A stretch of 64,000 nucleotides of DNA from Pedobacter steynii. GTDB lineage: Bacteria; Bacteroidota; Bacteroidia; Sphingobacteriales; Sphingobacteriaceae. Below the pieces are notes generated by a model that did no database searches, had not been told where the DNA came from, and saw only the letters and a list, made by a program, of their open reading frames with translations. A program made the position numbers and the translations under genes. Numbering within the stretch: position 1 is the first letter of the stretch; the number at the start of each line of letters is the position of its first letter. The stretch spans positions 248,001 through 312,000 of the forward strand of contig NZ_FNGY01000007.1 of NCBI RefSeq assembly GCF_900103665.1. The letters are read 5' to 3'. Positions 56,178-64,000 of the stretch are shown here, piece after piece.

Positions 56178-59100
56178 ATGAAGAAAATTTTATTATTTCT
56201 TTGGGGCATTCTTGTGCCTTTATTTTTAGCTGCGCAGGTTCGGAAGCCTGCCGAAAAAGACTTCCGGATCCTCCATACCAACAAGGAATTTAAGCCCGAA
56301 AAGGGCTTTCGCTCTGATCAGAGCAGCAGTATGACCGATCAGAAAAAAGGAAGGATAAAATACCATAAAGGCGAATACTTCCTCGTTCAGTTCGAAGAGC
56401 TTCCGGATGCTGCACAAAAGGAAAAGTTAAAAAGTCTGGGCATCAAACTGCTCGACTATGTCCCAAATTACTCCTATTACGCACATTTTAAGAAAGAACT
56501 CAACTCGGATCAGTTTCCCGCTTTGGGCATCAGAACGGTTTTACCTATAGATGAAGGTTTCAAATTATCTGAAAACCTCTTCAGAAATAAAATCCCCCAA
56601 CATGCCAGAAAAGGCACTGAACTGGAACTGGAAGTTCTCTTTTATGATGAAGCAGACCTGGTGGCAGCCGAAACGGCCATCCTCAAAGAGGCCCGGATCA
56701 AAGCTAAAGGTCAGGCCAGAAAATGGACCATCATGATCGCTCAGAACAAGCTGAAAAAGCTCGCTGCAATTAAAGAGATCAAATTCATTTCTCCTGTTGA
56801 AGACGCCCCTAAACCGGAAGTAGATGGGCCCGGAGATATCTTTGCCAATAACATTGGCCGCTCCAACTACATCAACAGCGGTTTTAACGGGTGGAATTAC
56901 AATGGTGCGGGTGTCAATGTACACATCCGTGAAAATGACTTCCTACAGGACATTGACATGCAAGGCAGGATGATTCCGGGTTCGGCGAATGTAAACCCTG
57001 GAGGTCACTCCTGGAGTGTTTCCAAACGAATGGGCAGTGCAGGAAATTACGATCCTAAAGATCAGTCCAATGCATGGGGTTCAAACTTTTATGTCGTTTC
57101 CGGACAAAACACCTATACCAATTACGACGATCCCAATAAAAAGATCAGGGTCACGAATATGTCTTATGGCTGGGGTGCGGATGCGAATTATAGTTCCTTA
57201 TCAAATGAGCACGACAACTATATCCGGACCAGACCGGAAGCCATGCTCGTTTACTCTTCCGGAAACAGTGGGGATATCGTCCCGATTGGCGGCAAATACA
57301 ATGGCCTGCCAGGCTGGGGGAACCTTACCGGAAGCGCAAAACATGCCAAAAACCTGCTGACCATCAGTGGAACGGATTACGATGATAATTTCCTGGACTG
57401 GACCAATAAGGGGCCTGCTTACGACGGCAGGATTAAACCAGACCTGACCATAGAAGGCTCAGGGGGAACTTCCTATGCAGCGCCAAAGGTTTCCGGCATA
57501 TTTGCCATACTGCATCAGGCCTATAAAGCCGAAACACAAGCTACGACCGCCCCTTCTGCATTGATCAAGGCCATTTTACTGAACACTGCCGACGATATTT
57601 ACAATCCGGGAATCGATTTTAAAACAGGTTATGGTCGTCCTAACGTCCGCCGTGCGTTCAAAACCATCCAGAACAGGAGCTTCAGCACTGGTCAGATGGC
57701 AAACGGTGCTTCAAAAACGACCAGCATTGAAGTCCCTGCAGGCACAAGCCAGGTCAGGGTTTTGTTATATTGGGCCGATTACGAAGCGACGCCCGGTGCG
57801 GCACAGTCGCTGGTGAATGACCTGGACCTGAATGTAACAGATCCATCATCCAATACTTTCCTGCCATGGGGATTAGATACTGCTGCAAATGCAATAAGCC
57901 TGAATTCTTTACCTACCAGAAAAGCAGACCACATCAATAACGCAGAACAAGTGACCATAGACAATCCTGTGGCCGGAACTTATACGTTAAACATCAATGG
58001 AAACCTGATCCCACAAGGGCCTCAGGAATATTTCATCACTTATGAATTTATAAAAGACGAGATCATGATGGCCTATCCTCTTGGTGGAGAAGCCATGGGG
58101 CCGGGAAAATCAGAATACATCCGCTGGGATGCTTATGGTACTCCGGGCACTTTTAATCTGGATTATTCCACAGATAACGGCAGCACCTGGATGGCCATCG
58201 CCGGCAATATCGCCGCAAATAAACGACAGTTTAAATGGACTGTGCCCAACCTCTCTTCAAAAATTCAGATCAGGGTGAAAAGAGGTGCCCAGGAAAGTAT
58301 TGCCGGCAACGTGAATGTACTCGCCGCACCCGAAGGCTTGGAAGTAGTTTGGGCAGGGAGCAGTTCTTTGCAATTGTCCTGGAGGAAACTAACCCCCGCA
58401 GTGCAATATGAAGTATTTAAGCTTGGGGAAAAATATATGGAATCAGCAGGTCTGACCAGCGATACCAGTATCGTTCTGAATGGTTCAGATCCGAACAAAC
58501 AGGAATGGTATGCGGTTCGTGCGATTGGCGCAAGCGGATTACAGGGACTTCGTGGAAACAGTATTCCTAAAGAAACAGGTCTGTTGAATTTCAAAAACCT
58601 GATTACAGGAACCGCATTCAACATTCGTAAAAATGGAGCCTTGCTTACAGGTAAAGTCAACGCACTCGGAGGAACATTAACGAATCTGATCTTTGAGTAT
58701 GGCCCTACTACTGCTTATGGTTCCCAAACCAATGTTGCAGGATCTTATTCGGGCGCCAATCTCAACCCCGTTCAACAGGAAGTTCCGCTGACCATGAAAT
58801 CGGGAGAAATATGGCACTACCGACTGAAAGCTACAGCCAATGGCACTGATGTTTTTGGAGAAGACCATACCTTCCAACCTGCTCCGGGTAATTCCGTTGC
58901 TTTTACAGGAACAGGAACTGAATACATTACTCTAGGTAGCAATTCTGCCATTAACGGCACAAAGGCAAGAACGATAGAGCTTTGGGCAAAGGCCGATGCC
59001 TTTAACGATGGCGGCGTATTTGCAACGGGTATCACCGGAACAAATTTAGGGGAATTTAGTTTGAGAACCACGACCACAGATAACCTTTGGAGAGCAAATT

Positions 59101-62100
59101 TCTGGAACTCCAGTAAAGATTTCACCCTGGCCAACAGTAAGGGCGAATGGCACCATTACGCATTGGTGTTTGATGGAACAAATGTGAGTTTCTACTATGA
59201 TGGGGAACAAAAACTGGCACCAACTCCAACCGCTCTAAACACGACAAACGGTCTCGTGCGACTCGGTTTATGGAACAGCGGGCCGAGCAATAAATTTTTC
59301 AAAGGGGAGATCGATGAAGTGAGGGTTTGGAATAAGGCTTTAAGCTCTTTTGAGATCAAACAAGGTTTCCACCACCCTGTTCAGGGAAATGAAGCCGGAC
59401 TGGTTTATTATGCGAATTTCGACAACCAAGAGGCTGAGATTTATGATATCGTGAGCAAAAAAGCGGTATTGGTAACCGGAACTCCTGTTCGGATCAAAAC
59501 GGCCTATCCTTTTGGTGGGGGTGCTTCACAGGCAAAATCTGAAGTCGCCGGAAGTTCAGTTTACGGCAATGGGGTCAATGTTACTGCTTTCTACAACGCG
59601 GTTACTCCTGTGATTGCAGGATTCTCTAAAATAGATTTCACCTCGCCTGCATTCAACGACTTCTCTCCTTCTGCGGTTAAAATTGGTAATGAATATTGGG
59701 TAGGGAACCGTTTCAATACGAATGCCAACCTGAATATGAATTTAACTTTTACGAGTACGGAAGACCTGACCGCAGCAGATCAGTTACATCCGGAGAAGAT
59801 CCTGGTGATGACCAGACCTGCTTATGGAAGTGCAAAATGGCAGTTCAGTACACCTGCAACTGCAGTAGATGAAGTCAACAATACGATTACAGTAAATAAC
59901 CTAAATGCGTATTCGCAGTATTTCTTTATCAAAGATAGTGCGCCTTTTCTATTGAGCACCGCAGATTCACTCGTTTTCAGCGATGCCAGAGCAGGCTCAA
60001 AAACAAAGTCGGAGAGCTTCCTCTTATCAGGAACAAACCTGTCTGCAGATAGCATTAAGATAAAAGCGCCTGCAGGATATGAGATCTCGATGGACAACCT
60101 GACTTTTGTAGGTGCCAATTCATTTCTGACGGTCAGCCCTGATAACGGAACAGTTAAAGACCTGAAGATCTATGCACGTTTTACACCAACTGCAGCGCAG
60201 CTTTATACAGGTACAATTAAAATCAGCTCAGGATTGCAGTTGTTTTCCGAAGTCAAAGTCAGCCAAAGAGGAATTAAGGCAGATGTGATTGCCGGAAAAG
60301 CAATGACTTTTGATGGTAACGGAGATTACCTGGAAATTCAGGAACTCAACTGGCAGCCAAAAGTGTTTACCATTGAATGGTGGCATAAAGCTAAATCTTA
60401 TAAAAACTATAACCAGTCAATCGGTAATGGATGGGGCTCGTTCCTCGTTCATTCCGATACTGGCGGGGGATTGAATATTGGTGTAGCCAACAATACGGCT
60501 TCCAGGTTAATCATCACCGATGCGTTTAAGGACCTGGCCTGGCACCATTACGCCTATACGTTCAACAATGGCGTTGCGAAGATCTATAGAGATGGAAAGC
60601 TGGCCGACAGCAAGACGGCTTCTTCACTCCCACCGATGTGGAGCAGTTTCAAGATCGGATCTACCGATGGCAATTCTGTTGACGGGGAGATGGAAGAATT
60701 CAGGATGTGGTCTGTGGAGAAAACACAGCAACAGGTTCGTGAAGGAATGCACCTGACATCAGTAGGAAACGAGCCAGGCTTAAAAGTCTACCTACAGTTC
60801 CAGGATGCCCTAAAAGGCGTATCAGATTTATCAGATAACGGATATAAGGTTTCTTTAAATGGCGATGCGAAAAGACTGGTCTCTACCGCTCCCGTGGCCG
60901 CAGGAATCAGCGAAAGCAAACAAATTACCAGCTCCGGAATCAGCGATTATCCGTTAGCAGGTTTGAGTTTAACGTTTTCTGAAACGGGTACCAATCCAAA
61001 TGGAGAAGTGGTAGTGAGCCGGTTAAAATCTATTCCAAATGAAAACACCAGCGTCTCGGTACTGGACAGTACCTATTGGGTGATCAACAATTACGGAAGC
61101 AATACCGCTCCTACCGGATTGGTTGGGTTGAGCCTGAAAAACGTACAGGATCCTGCTGCCACTGAAGGGCTGTACCGCCTCAGTTCCCGTGCTTTTAACG
61201 CCTTTGGCCAGACCTGGAACTCCATGGCAACCCAGCTAAGCCCGACAGCCAATCCGGTGAACTTTAGCATCAGCCCTGCTGCCACCACTTTCGGACAGCT
61301 GGCACTGAACAAAATTTCAGGATTTGAGCCATTGGAAACACTGGCAGGGAAAGCTTACAAGTTTGATGGAACTGCAGGCGCACTAAAAATAACAGGACTG
61401 AACTGGAAGCCAACGGCCTTTACCCTTGAATACTGGCTAAATGCAGCATCGGCAAAATCATGGAATCAATCGGTTGGAAATGGCTGGGGAAGTTTCCTTA
61501 TTCATGCAGATGACGATAAAGGATTGAGCATCGGCGTTGCCAATAATACCGCATCCAGGATTGACATTCCAGGAATGTTTAATACGCTAAATACCTGGCA
61601 TCACCTTGCCTTCAGTTACGATAACGGAGCTGTTAAACTCTATATAGACGGTCAGTTGTCGGCGTCAAAGCCAAGTTCATCGGCCCCGCCACTATGGGAT
61701 AATTTTAACATTGGAAGTATGGATGGGAATACCATCAACGGAAGAATGGATGAATTCCGCTTGTGGTCTACCCCACGTACTGCACAGGAAATTCAGGAAA
61801 ATATGCACCTGACTTTAAGTGGCAATGAACCTGGATTAAAAGTCTATTTACAGGGACAGGGAAATGCCGGTCCGGGACAGCTCATCGATGTATCACCGAA
61901 CCACTATGTGGTAGAAGCTACCGGAAACGTACAACGCGAAGCATCTTCCGCTCCGGTAGCCAGCGGGCTTAGTCAGACTTTAGCGTTGACTGCCGCCGGA
62001 AAATATGATTTCAACCTTGCCGGACTGGCCTTAAATTATGCCGCTACAGGAACTTATCCCAAAGGAAATGTAGTGATCAGCAGGTTGAATAGCCTTCCTT

Positions 62101-63482
62101 TTAACCTGTCGGCCAACACCAATACATTGGATTCCAAATACTGGATCATCAGAAACTATGGAGATATTACAGCGAGCGCTCTTGAAAGTGCGGAATTGTC
62201 CGGCGTTGTCAACAGCAGCGTAAACCTGAACCTTCATCAACGCGGCTTCAATCAAAGCGGAGATTGGAGTACGGGAATTCAGGGAAGCAGCCAAACAGGC
62301 TTCAGCAGCTTCTCTGCAGGAACTGCTGACCTTAGAAACAGTCAGATCATCATCGATAGTAAAGCAAATACCGCACCGTTGATCGCTTTCAGCAGTCCTT
62401 CGAACAATGGCAGTTATAAAACCACAGATACGATAAAAATGACAGGAACCGCGACAGATCCGGATGGACTGGCACCGGTAGTAGAGTTGTACAATGGCCC
62501 GGCAAAACTCAGCACCCTCAGCGGGCCTTCGTTCAGCTACAACCTTGGACCACTTTCTGACGGAACTTATCAGCTGCTGGCCAAAGCCATAGATAAAGCA
62601 GGACTGACGACAACAGATACGGTCTCGGTTACTGTTAAGACCAACACCAATCCGCTGATTGCTTTAACCTCACCTGCACAAAGCACTGTGTTTGACACCT
62701 CACAACCTATTCTTTTGAAGGCAGAAGCCAGTGATAACGACGGAACTATTGCCTTGGTTGAATTCTATGATGGAACCCTGAAAATCGGAGAAAGCAATAC
62801 CTTGCCGTATCAGTTCAACTGGACCGGAACAACGGTTGGCAATCATCAGCTGACTGCAAAGGCGAGAGATAACAATGGAGGAGAAAGTAATTCCGAAATA
62901 CTTGTCCTTCAGGTAACACCGGTAAATGCTCCACCTGCGGTAGCGATCATCAGTCCTGAAAACGGAAGCCTTTTTAATCCAAACAAAAAGGTGACCATCA
63001 CTGCCCAGGCTACGGATTCAGATGGCGCTGTTACCAGGGTAGAATTCTTTGAAAGGTCTGCTAAAATTGCAACGCTGACCACTCCACCTTACACTTTTAA
63101 CTGGCAGCCAAAAGATCCGGGTACTTATTATATGAGCGCTGTCGCTACGGACGACAAAGGATTAACAAATACCTCAGCTACAGTAATCGTTAACCTCGAG
63201 AAGAAGAAAGATGCCATTCAGCCTTCAAATATCATTACGCCAAATGGAGATGGCAGAAATGATAAATGGATCATTGAAGACATTGCTAACTTCCCGAACA
63301 ATAAGGTTACCGTTTTCAGTAAAAAAGGAAGAATAGTGTTTAGTACCAGAAATTACTCCAATGATTCTAATTATTGGGAAGGATTATTCGATGGAAGTCC
63401 ACTATTGGAGGATACCTATTTCTACACCATTGACATCGGCGCAAAACAAGCCTATACGGGTTTTATCACCCTGATCAGATAA
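56178..63482 (+). CDS. Secreted multidomain S8 (subtilisin-like) peptidase with T9SS C-terminal domain
   Basis: 2434 residues. Signal peptide (1-20, LLFLWGILVPLFLAAQ); a propeptide-like part (about 50-200); S8 domain about 220-510 with Asp254 (GVNVHIREND), His277 (GGHSWSVSKRMGS), oxyanion Asn in VYSSGNSGD and Ser432 (GGTSYAAPKVSG). Then beta-sandwich domains; three LamG-like domains near 903-1085, 1372-1540 and 1724-1894, the last two very similar; three Ig-like repeats about 2067-2340; and a gliding-motility-type C-terminal domain (ITPNGDGRNDKWIIEDI, 2348-2434). The last is the sorting signal for type IX secretion, so the protein should be exported and probably surface-attached or released. 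LamG and Ig parts likely bind glycans or matrix. The His motif is atypical (no HGTH), so activity should be tested. Confidence 0.93.
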   Translation: MKKILLFLWGILVPLFLAAQVRKPAEKDFRILHTNKEFKPEKGFRSDQSSSMTDQKKGRIKYHKGEYFLVQFEELPDAAQKEKLKSLGIKLLDYVPNYSYYAHFKKELNSDQFPALGIRTVLPIDEGFKLSENLFRNKIPQHARKGTELELEVLFYDEADLVAAETAILKEARIKAKGQARKWTIMIAQNKLKKLAAIKEIKFISPVEDAPKPEVDGPGDIFANNIGRSNYINSGFNGWNYNGAGVNVHIRENDFLQDIDMQGRMIPGSANVNPGGHSWSVSKRMGSAGNYDPKDQSNAWGSNFYVVSGQNTYTNYDDPNKKIRVTNMSYGWGADANYSSLSNEHDNYIRTRPEAMLVYSSGNSGDIVPIGGKYNGLPGWGNLTGSAKHAKNLLTISGTDYDDNFLDWTNKGPAYDGRIKPDLTIEGSGGTSYAAPKVSGIFAILHQAYKAETQATTAPSALIKAILLNTADDIYNPGIDFKTGYGRPNVRRAFKTIQNRSFSTGQMANGASKTTSIEVPAGTSQVRVLLYWADYEATPGAAQSLVNDLDLNVTDPSSNTFLPWGLDTAANAISLNSLPTRKADHINNAEQVTIDNPVAGTYTLNINGNLIPQGPQEYFITYEFIKDEIMMAYPLGGEAMGPGKSEYIRWDAYGTPGTFNLDYSTDNGSTWMAIAGNIAANKRQFKWTVPNLSSKIQIRVKRGAQESIAGNVNVLAAPEGLEVVWAGSSSLQLSWRKLTPAVQYEVFKLGEKYMESAGLTSDTSIVLNGSDPNKQEWYAVRAIGASGLQGLRGNSIPKETGLLNFKNLITGTAFNIRKNGALLTGKVNALGGTLTNLIFEYGPTTAYGSQTNVAGSYSGANLNPVQQEVPLTMKSGEIWHYRLKATANGTDVFGEDHTFQPAPGNSVAFTGTGTEYITLGSNSAINGTKARTIELWAKADAFNDGGVFATGITGTNLGEFSLRTTTTDNLWRANFWNSSKDFTLANSKGEWHHYALVFDGTNVSFYYDGEQKLAPTPTALNTTNGLVRLGLWNSGPSNKFFKGEIDEVRVWNKALSSFEIKQGFHHPVQGNEAGLVYYANFDNQEAEIYDIVSKKAVLVTGTPVRIKTAYPFGGGASQAKSEVAGSSVYGNGVNVTAFYNAVTPVIAGFSKIDFTSPAFNDFSPSAVKIGNEYWVGNRFNTNANLNMNLTFTSTEDLTAADQLHPEKILVMTRPAYGSAKWQFSTPATAVDEVNNTITVNNLNAYSQYFFIKDSAPFLLSTADSLVFSDARAGSKTKSESFLLSGTNLSADSIKIKAPAGYEISMDNLTFVGANSFLTVSPDNGTVKDLKIYARFTPTAAQLYTGTIKISSGLQLFSEVKVSQRGIKADVIAGKAMTFDGNGDYLEIQELNWQPKVFTIEWWHKAKSYKNYNQSIGNGWGSFLVHSDTGGGLNIGVANNTASRLIITDAFKDLAWHHYAYTFNNGVAKIYRDGKLADSKTASSLPPMWSSFKIGSTDGNSVDGEMEEFRMWSVEKTQQQVREGMHLTSVGNEPGLKVYLQFQDALKGVSDLSDNGYKVSLNGDAKRLVSTAPVAAGISESKQITSSGISDYPLAGLSLTFSETGTNPNGEVVVSRLKSIPNENTSVSVLDSTYWVINNYGSNTAPTGLVGLSLKNVQDPAATEGLYRLSSRAFNAFGQTWNSMATQLSPTANPVNFSISPAATTFGQLALNKISGFEPLETLAGKAYKFDGTAGALKITGLNWKPTAFTLEYWLNAASAKSWNQSVGNGWGSFLIHADDDKGLSIGVANNTASRIDIPGMFNTLNTWHHLAFSYDNGAVKLYIDGQLSASKPSSSAPPLWDNFNIGSMDGNTINGRMDEFRLWSTPRTAQEIQENMHLTLSGNEPGLKVYLQGQGNAGPGQLIDVSPNHYVVEATGNVQREASSAPVASGLSQTLALTAAGKYDFNLAGLALNYAATGTYPKGNVVISRLNSLPFNLSANTNTLDSKYWIIRNYGDITASALESAELSGVVNSSVNLNLHQRGFNQSGDWSTGIQGSSQTGFSSFSAGTADLRNSQIIIDSKANTAPLIAFSSPSNNGSYKTTDTIKMTGTATDPDGLAPVVELYNGPAKLSTLSGPSFSYNLGPLSDGTYQLLAKAIDKAGLTTTDTVSVTVKTNTNPLIALTSPAQSTVFDTSQPILLKAEASDNDGTIALVEFYDGTLKIGESNTLPYQFNWTGTTVGNHQLTAKARDNNGGESNSEILVLQVTPVNAPPAVAIISPENGSLFNPNKKVTITAQATDSDGAVTRVEFFERSAKIATLTTPPYTFNWQPKDPGTYYMSAVATDDKGLTNTSATVIVNLEKKKDAIQPSNIITPNGDGRNDKWIIEDIANFPNNKVTVFSKKGRIVFSTRNYSNDSNYWEGLFDGSPLLEDTYFYTIDIGAKQAYTGFITLIR

Positions 63483-63489
63483 TGGTTTT

Positions 63490-63523
63490 ATTTACCGGAT
63501 GTCTTTGGGGGCATCCGGTAAAT
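63490..63523. terminator. Bidirectional terminator between convergent genes
   Basis: ATTTACCGGATG (63490-63501) and CATCCGGTAAAT (63512-63523) form a perfect 12-bp stem with a 10-nt loop. It serves the peptidase gene (+) and the M24 peptidase gene (-, stop at 63528). Confidence 0.9.
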
Positions 63524-63527
63524 AATT

Positions 63528-64000
63528 TTAATAAGCGTTACTTCTTATTGCTTCTACGTCCTCTACAGAGATCGCCAGGTCTTTACCCAGCTTACGGGAA
63601 CCTTCATTGGTGATGACATAGTCGTCTTCTACCCTAATCCCACCAAAGTTTCTATACGCTTCCACTTTATCGTAATTGATATATTCTGAAAGGTGATTGC
63701 TTTCTTTCCACTGATCGATCAGTTCCGGAATAAAGTAAAGTCCAGGTTCTACAGTCAATACATAACCTGCTTCCAAAGCTTTTCCCAGCCTCAGTGATTT
63801 CAGTCCGAATTGCGTGGTGTTCTTTTTCAATTCGTCAGTATATCCTACATATTGTTCGCCAAGGTTCTCCATGTCGTGAACATCGAGTCCCATCATGTGG
63901 CCGGTACCACATTGGAAAAACAGCGTATGCGCACCCTGAGCTACCGCATCTTCCAGATTACCTTTCATGAGGCCCAAAGATTTTAATCCTTCCGCAAGGC
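63528..64000 (-). CDS. M24-family aminopeptidase P-like protein (C-terminal part; continues past right edge)
   Basis: The frame stays open to base 64000 (157 codons visible); only the C-terminal catalytic half is in the window. The metal-binding and catalytic motifs of the pita-bread fold are present: GTGHMMGLDVHD, LTVEPGLYFIP and GGIRVEDDYVIT. These are the family's last His and two Glu ligands. It should be a cytosolic dimetal peptidase removing residues before Pro (Xaa-Pro aminopeptidase). A spacer segment (PELIDQWKESNHLSEYI) sits after EPGLYF. The N-terminus cannot be judged. Confidence 0.9.
   Translation of the reverse strand, partial: LAEGLKSLGLMKGNLEDAVAQGAHTLFFQCGTGHMMGLDVHDMENLGEQYVGYTDELKKNTTQFGLKSLRLGKALEAGYVLTVEPGLYFIPELIDQWKESNHLSEYINYDKVEAYRNFGGIRVEDDYVITNEGSRKLGKDLAISVEDVEAIRSNAY

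Noticed and set aside
1..64000. CRISPR array, tRNA or rRNA genes, integrase or insertion sequence
   Set aside because: No regularly spaced repeats outside coding modules, no cloverleaf or rRNA-like stretch, and no transposase motif were seen.

Overview
The window looks like a chromosomal segment of a Bacteroidota bacterium, most likely Sphingobacteriaceae and Pedobacter-like. The reasons are a secreted protease with a gliding-motility-type (type IX secretion) C-terminal domain, an NrtR-prs-nadV NAD-salvage locus, weak Shine-Dalgarno sequences, AT-rich intergenic DNA, and the general style of the proteins. The genus is an inference.

Bases 1-39845 are filled by two colinear non-ribosomal peptide synthetase (NRPS) genes on the minus strand. 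The first (39845 to 5865, 11326 codons, about 34 kb) encodes eight modules: starter-like C-A-T-E, four further C-A-T-E modules, C-A-T, C-A-T-E and a terminal C-A-T without thioesterase. The second starts 54 bp downstream with a TubC-type docking domain and a C-A-T-E module, then runs off the left edge inside the C domain of a tenth module. By-eye pocket reading suggests the order X - Val - Lys/Orn - Leu - Asp/Asn - Leu - X - Lys/Orn - Val - ?. Seven of the first nine residues are set to D by epimerization domains. The C-domain subtypes (DCL-like after an E domain, LCL-like where there is none) agree with this. The likely product is a cationic, D-rich peptide, probably N-acylated. The release module lies outside the window.

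Bases 39846-41100 hold no convincing gene. They contain an operator-like inverted repeat just upstream of the NRPS start and a GC-richer, possibly structured patch. Next on the minus strand come a membrane pair (holin-like protein and YihY/BrkB protein) and a Crp/Fnr regulator leading a TolC - HlyD - ABC-2 permease run. That run is a candidate tripartite exporter with no ATPase gene beside it.

Bases 46882-56177 are housekeeping and accessory genes: metallophosphoesterase, Nudix hydrolase, single-domain response regulator, DinB-like protein, the NAD-salvage set nrtR-prs-nadV with a perfect 14-bp-arm palindrome and an unusual nadV leader, a 60-aa small protein, a MidA-like methyltransferase, a DUF4112 membrane protein with an overlapping small ORF, and an alpha/beta hydrolase.

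Bases 56178-63482 encode a 2434-aa secreted S8 peptidase with three LamG-like domains, three Ig-like repeats and a T9SS C-terminal domain. A 12-bp-arm terminator separates it from the convergent C-terminal part of an M24 aminopeptidase that continues past the right edge.
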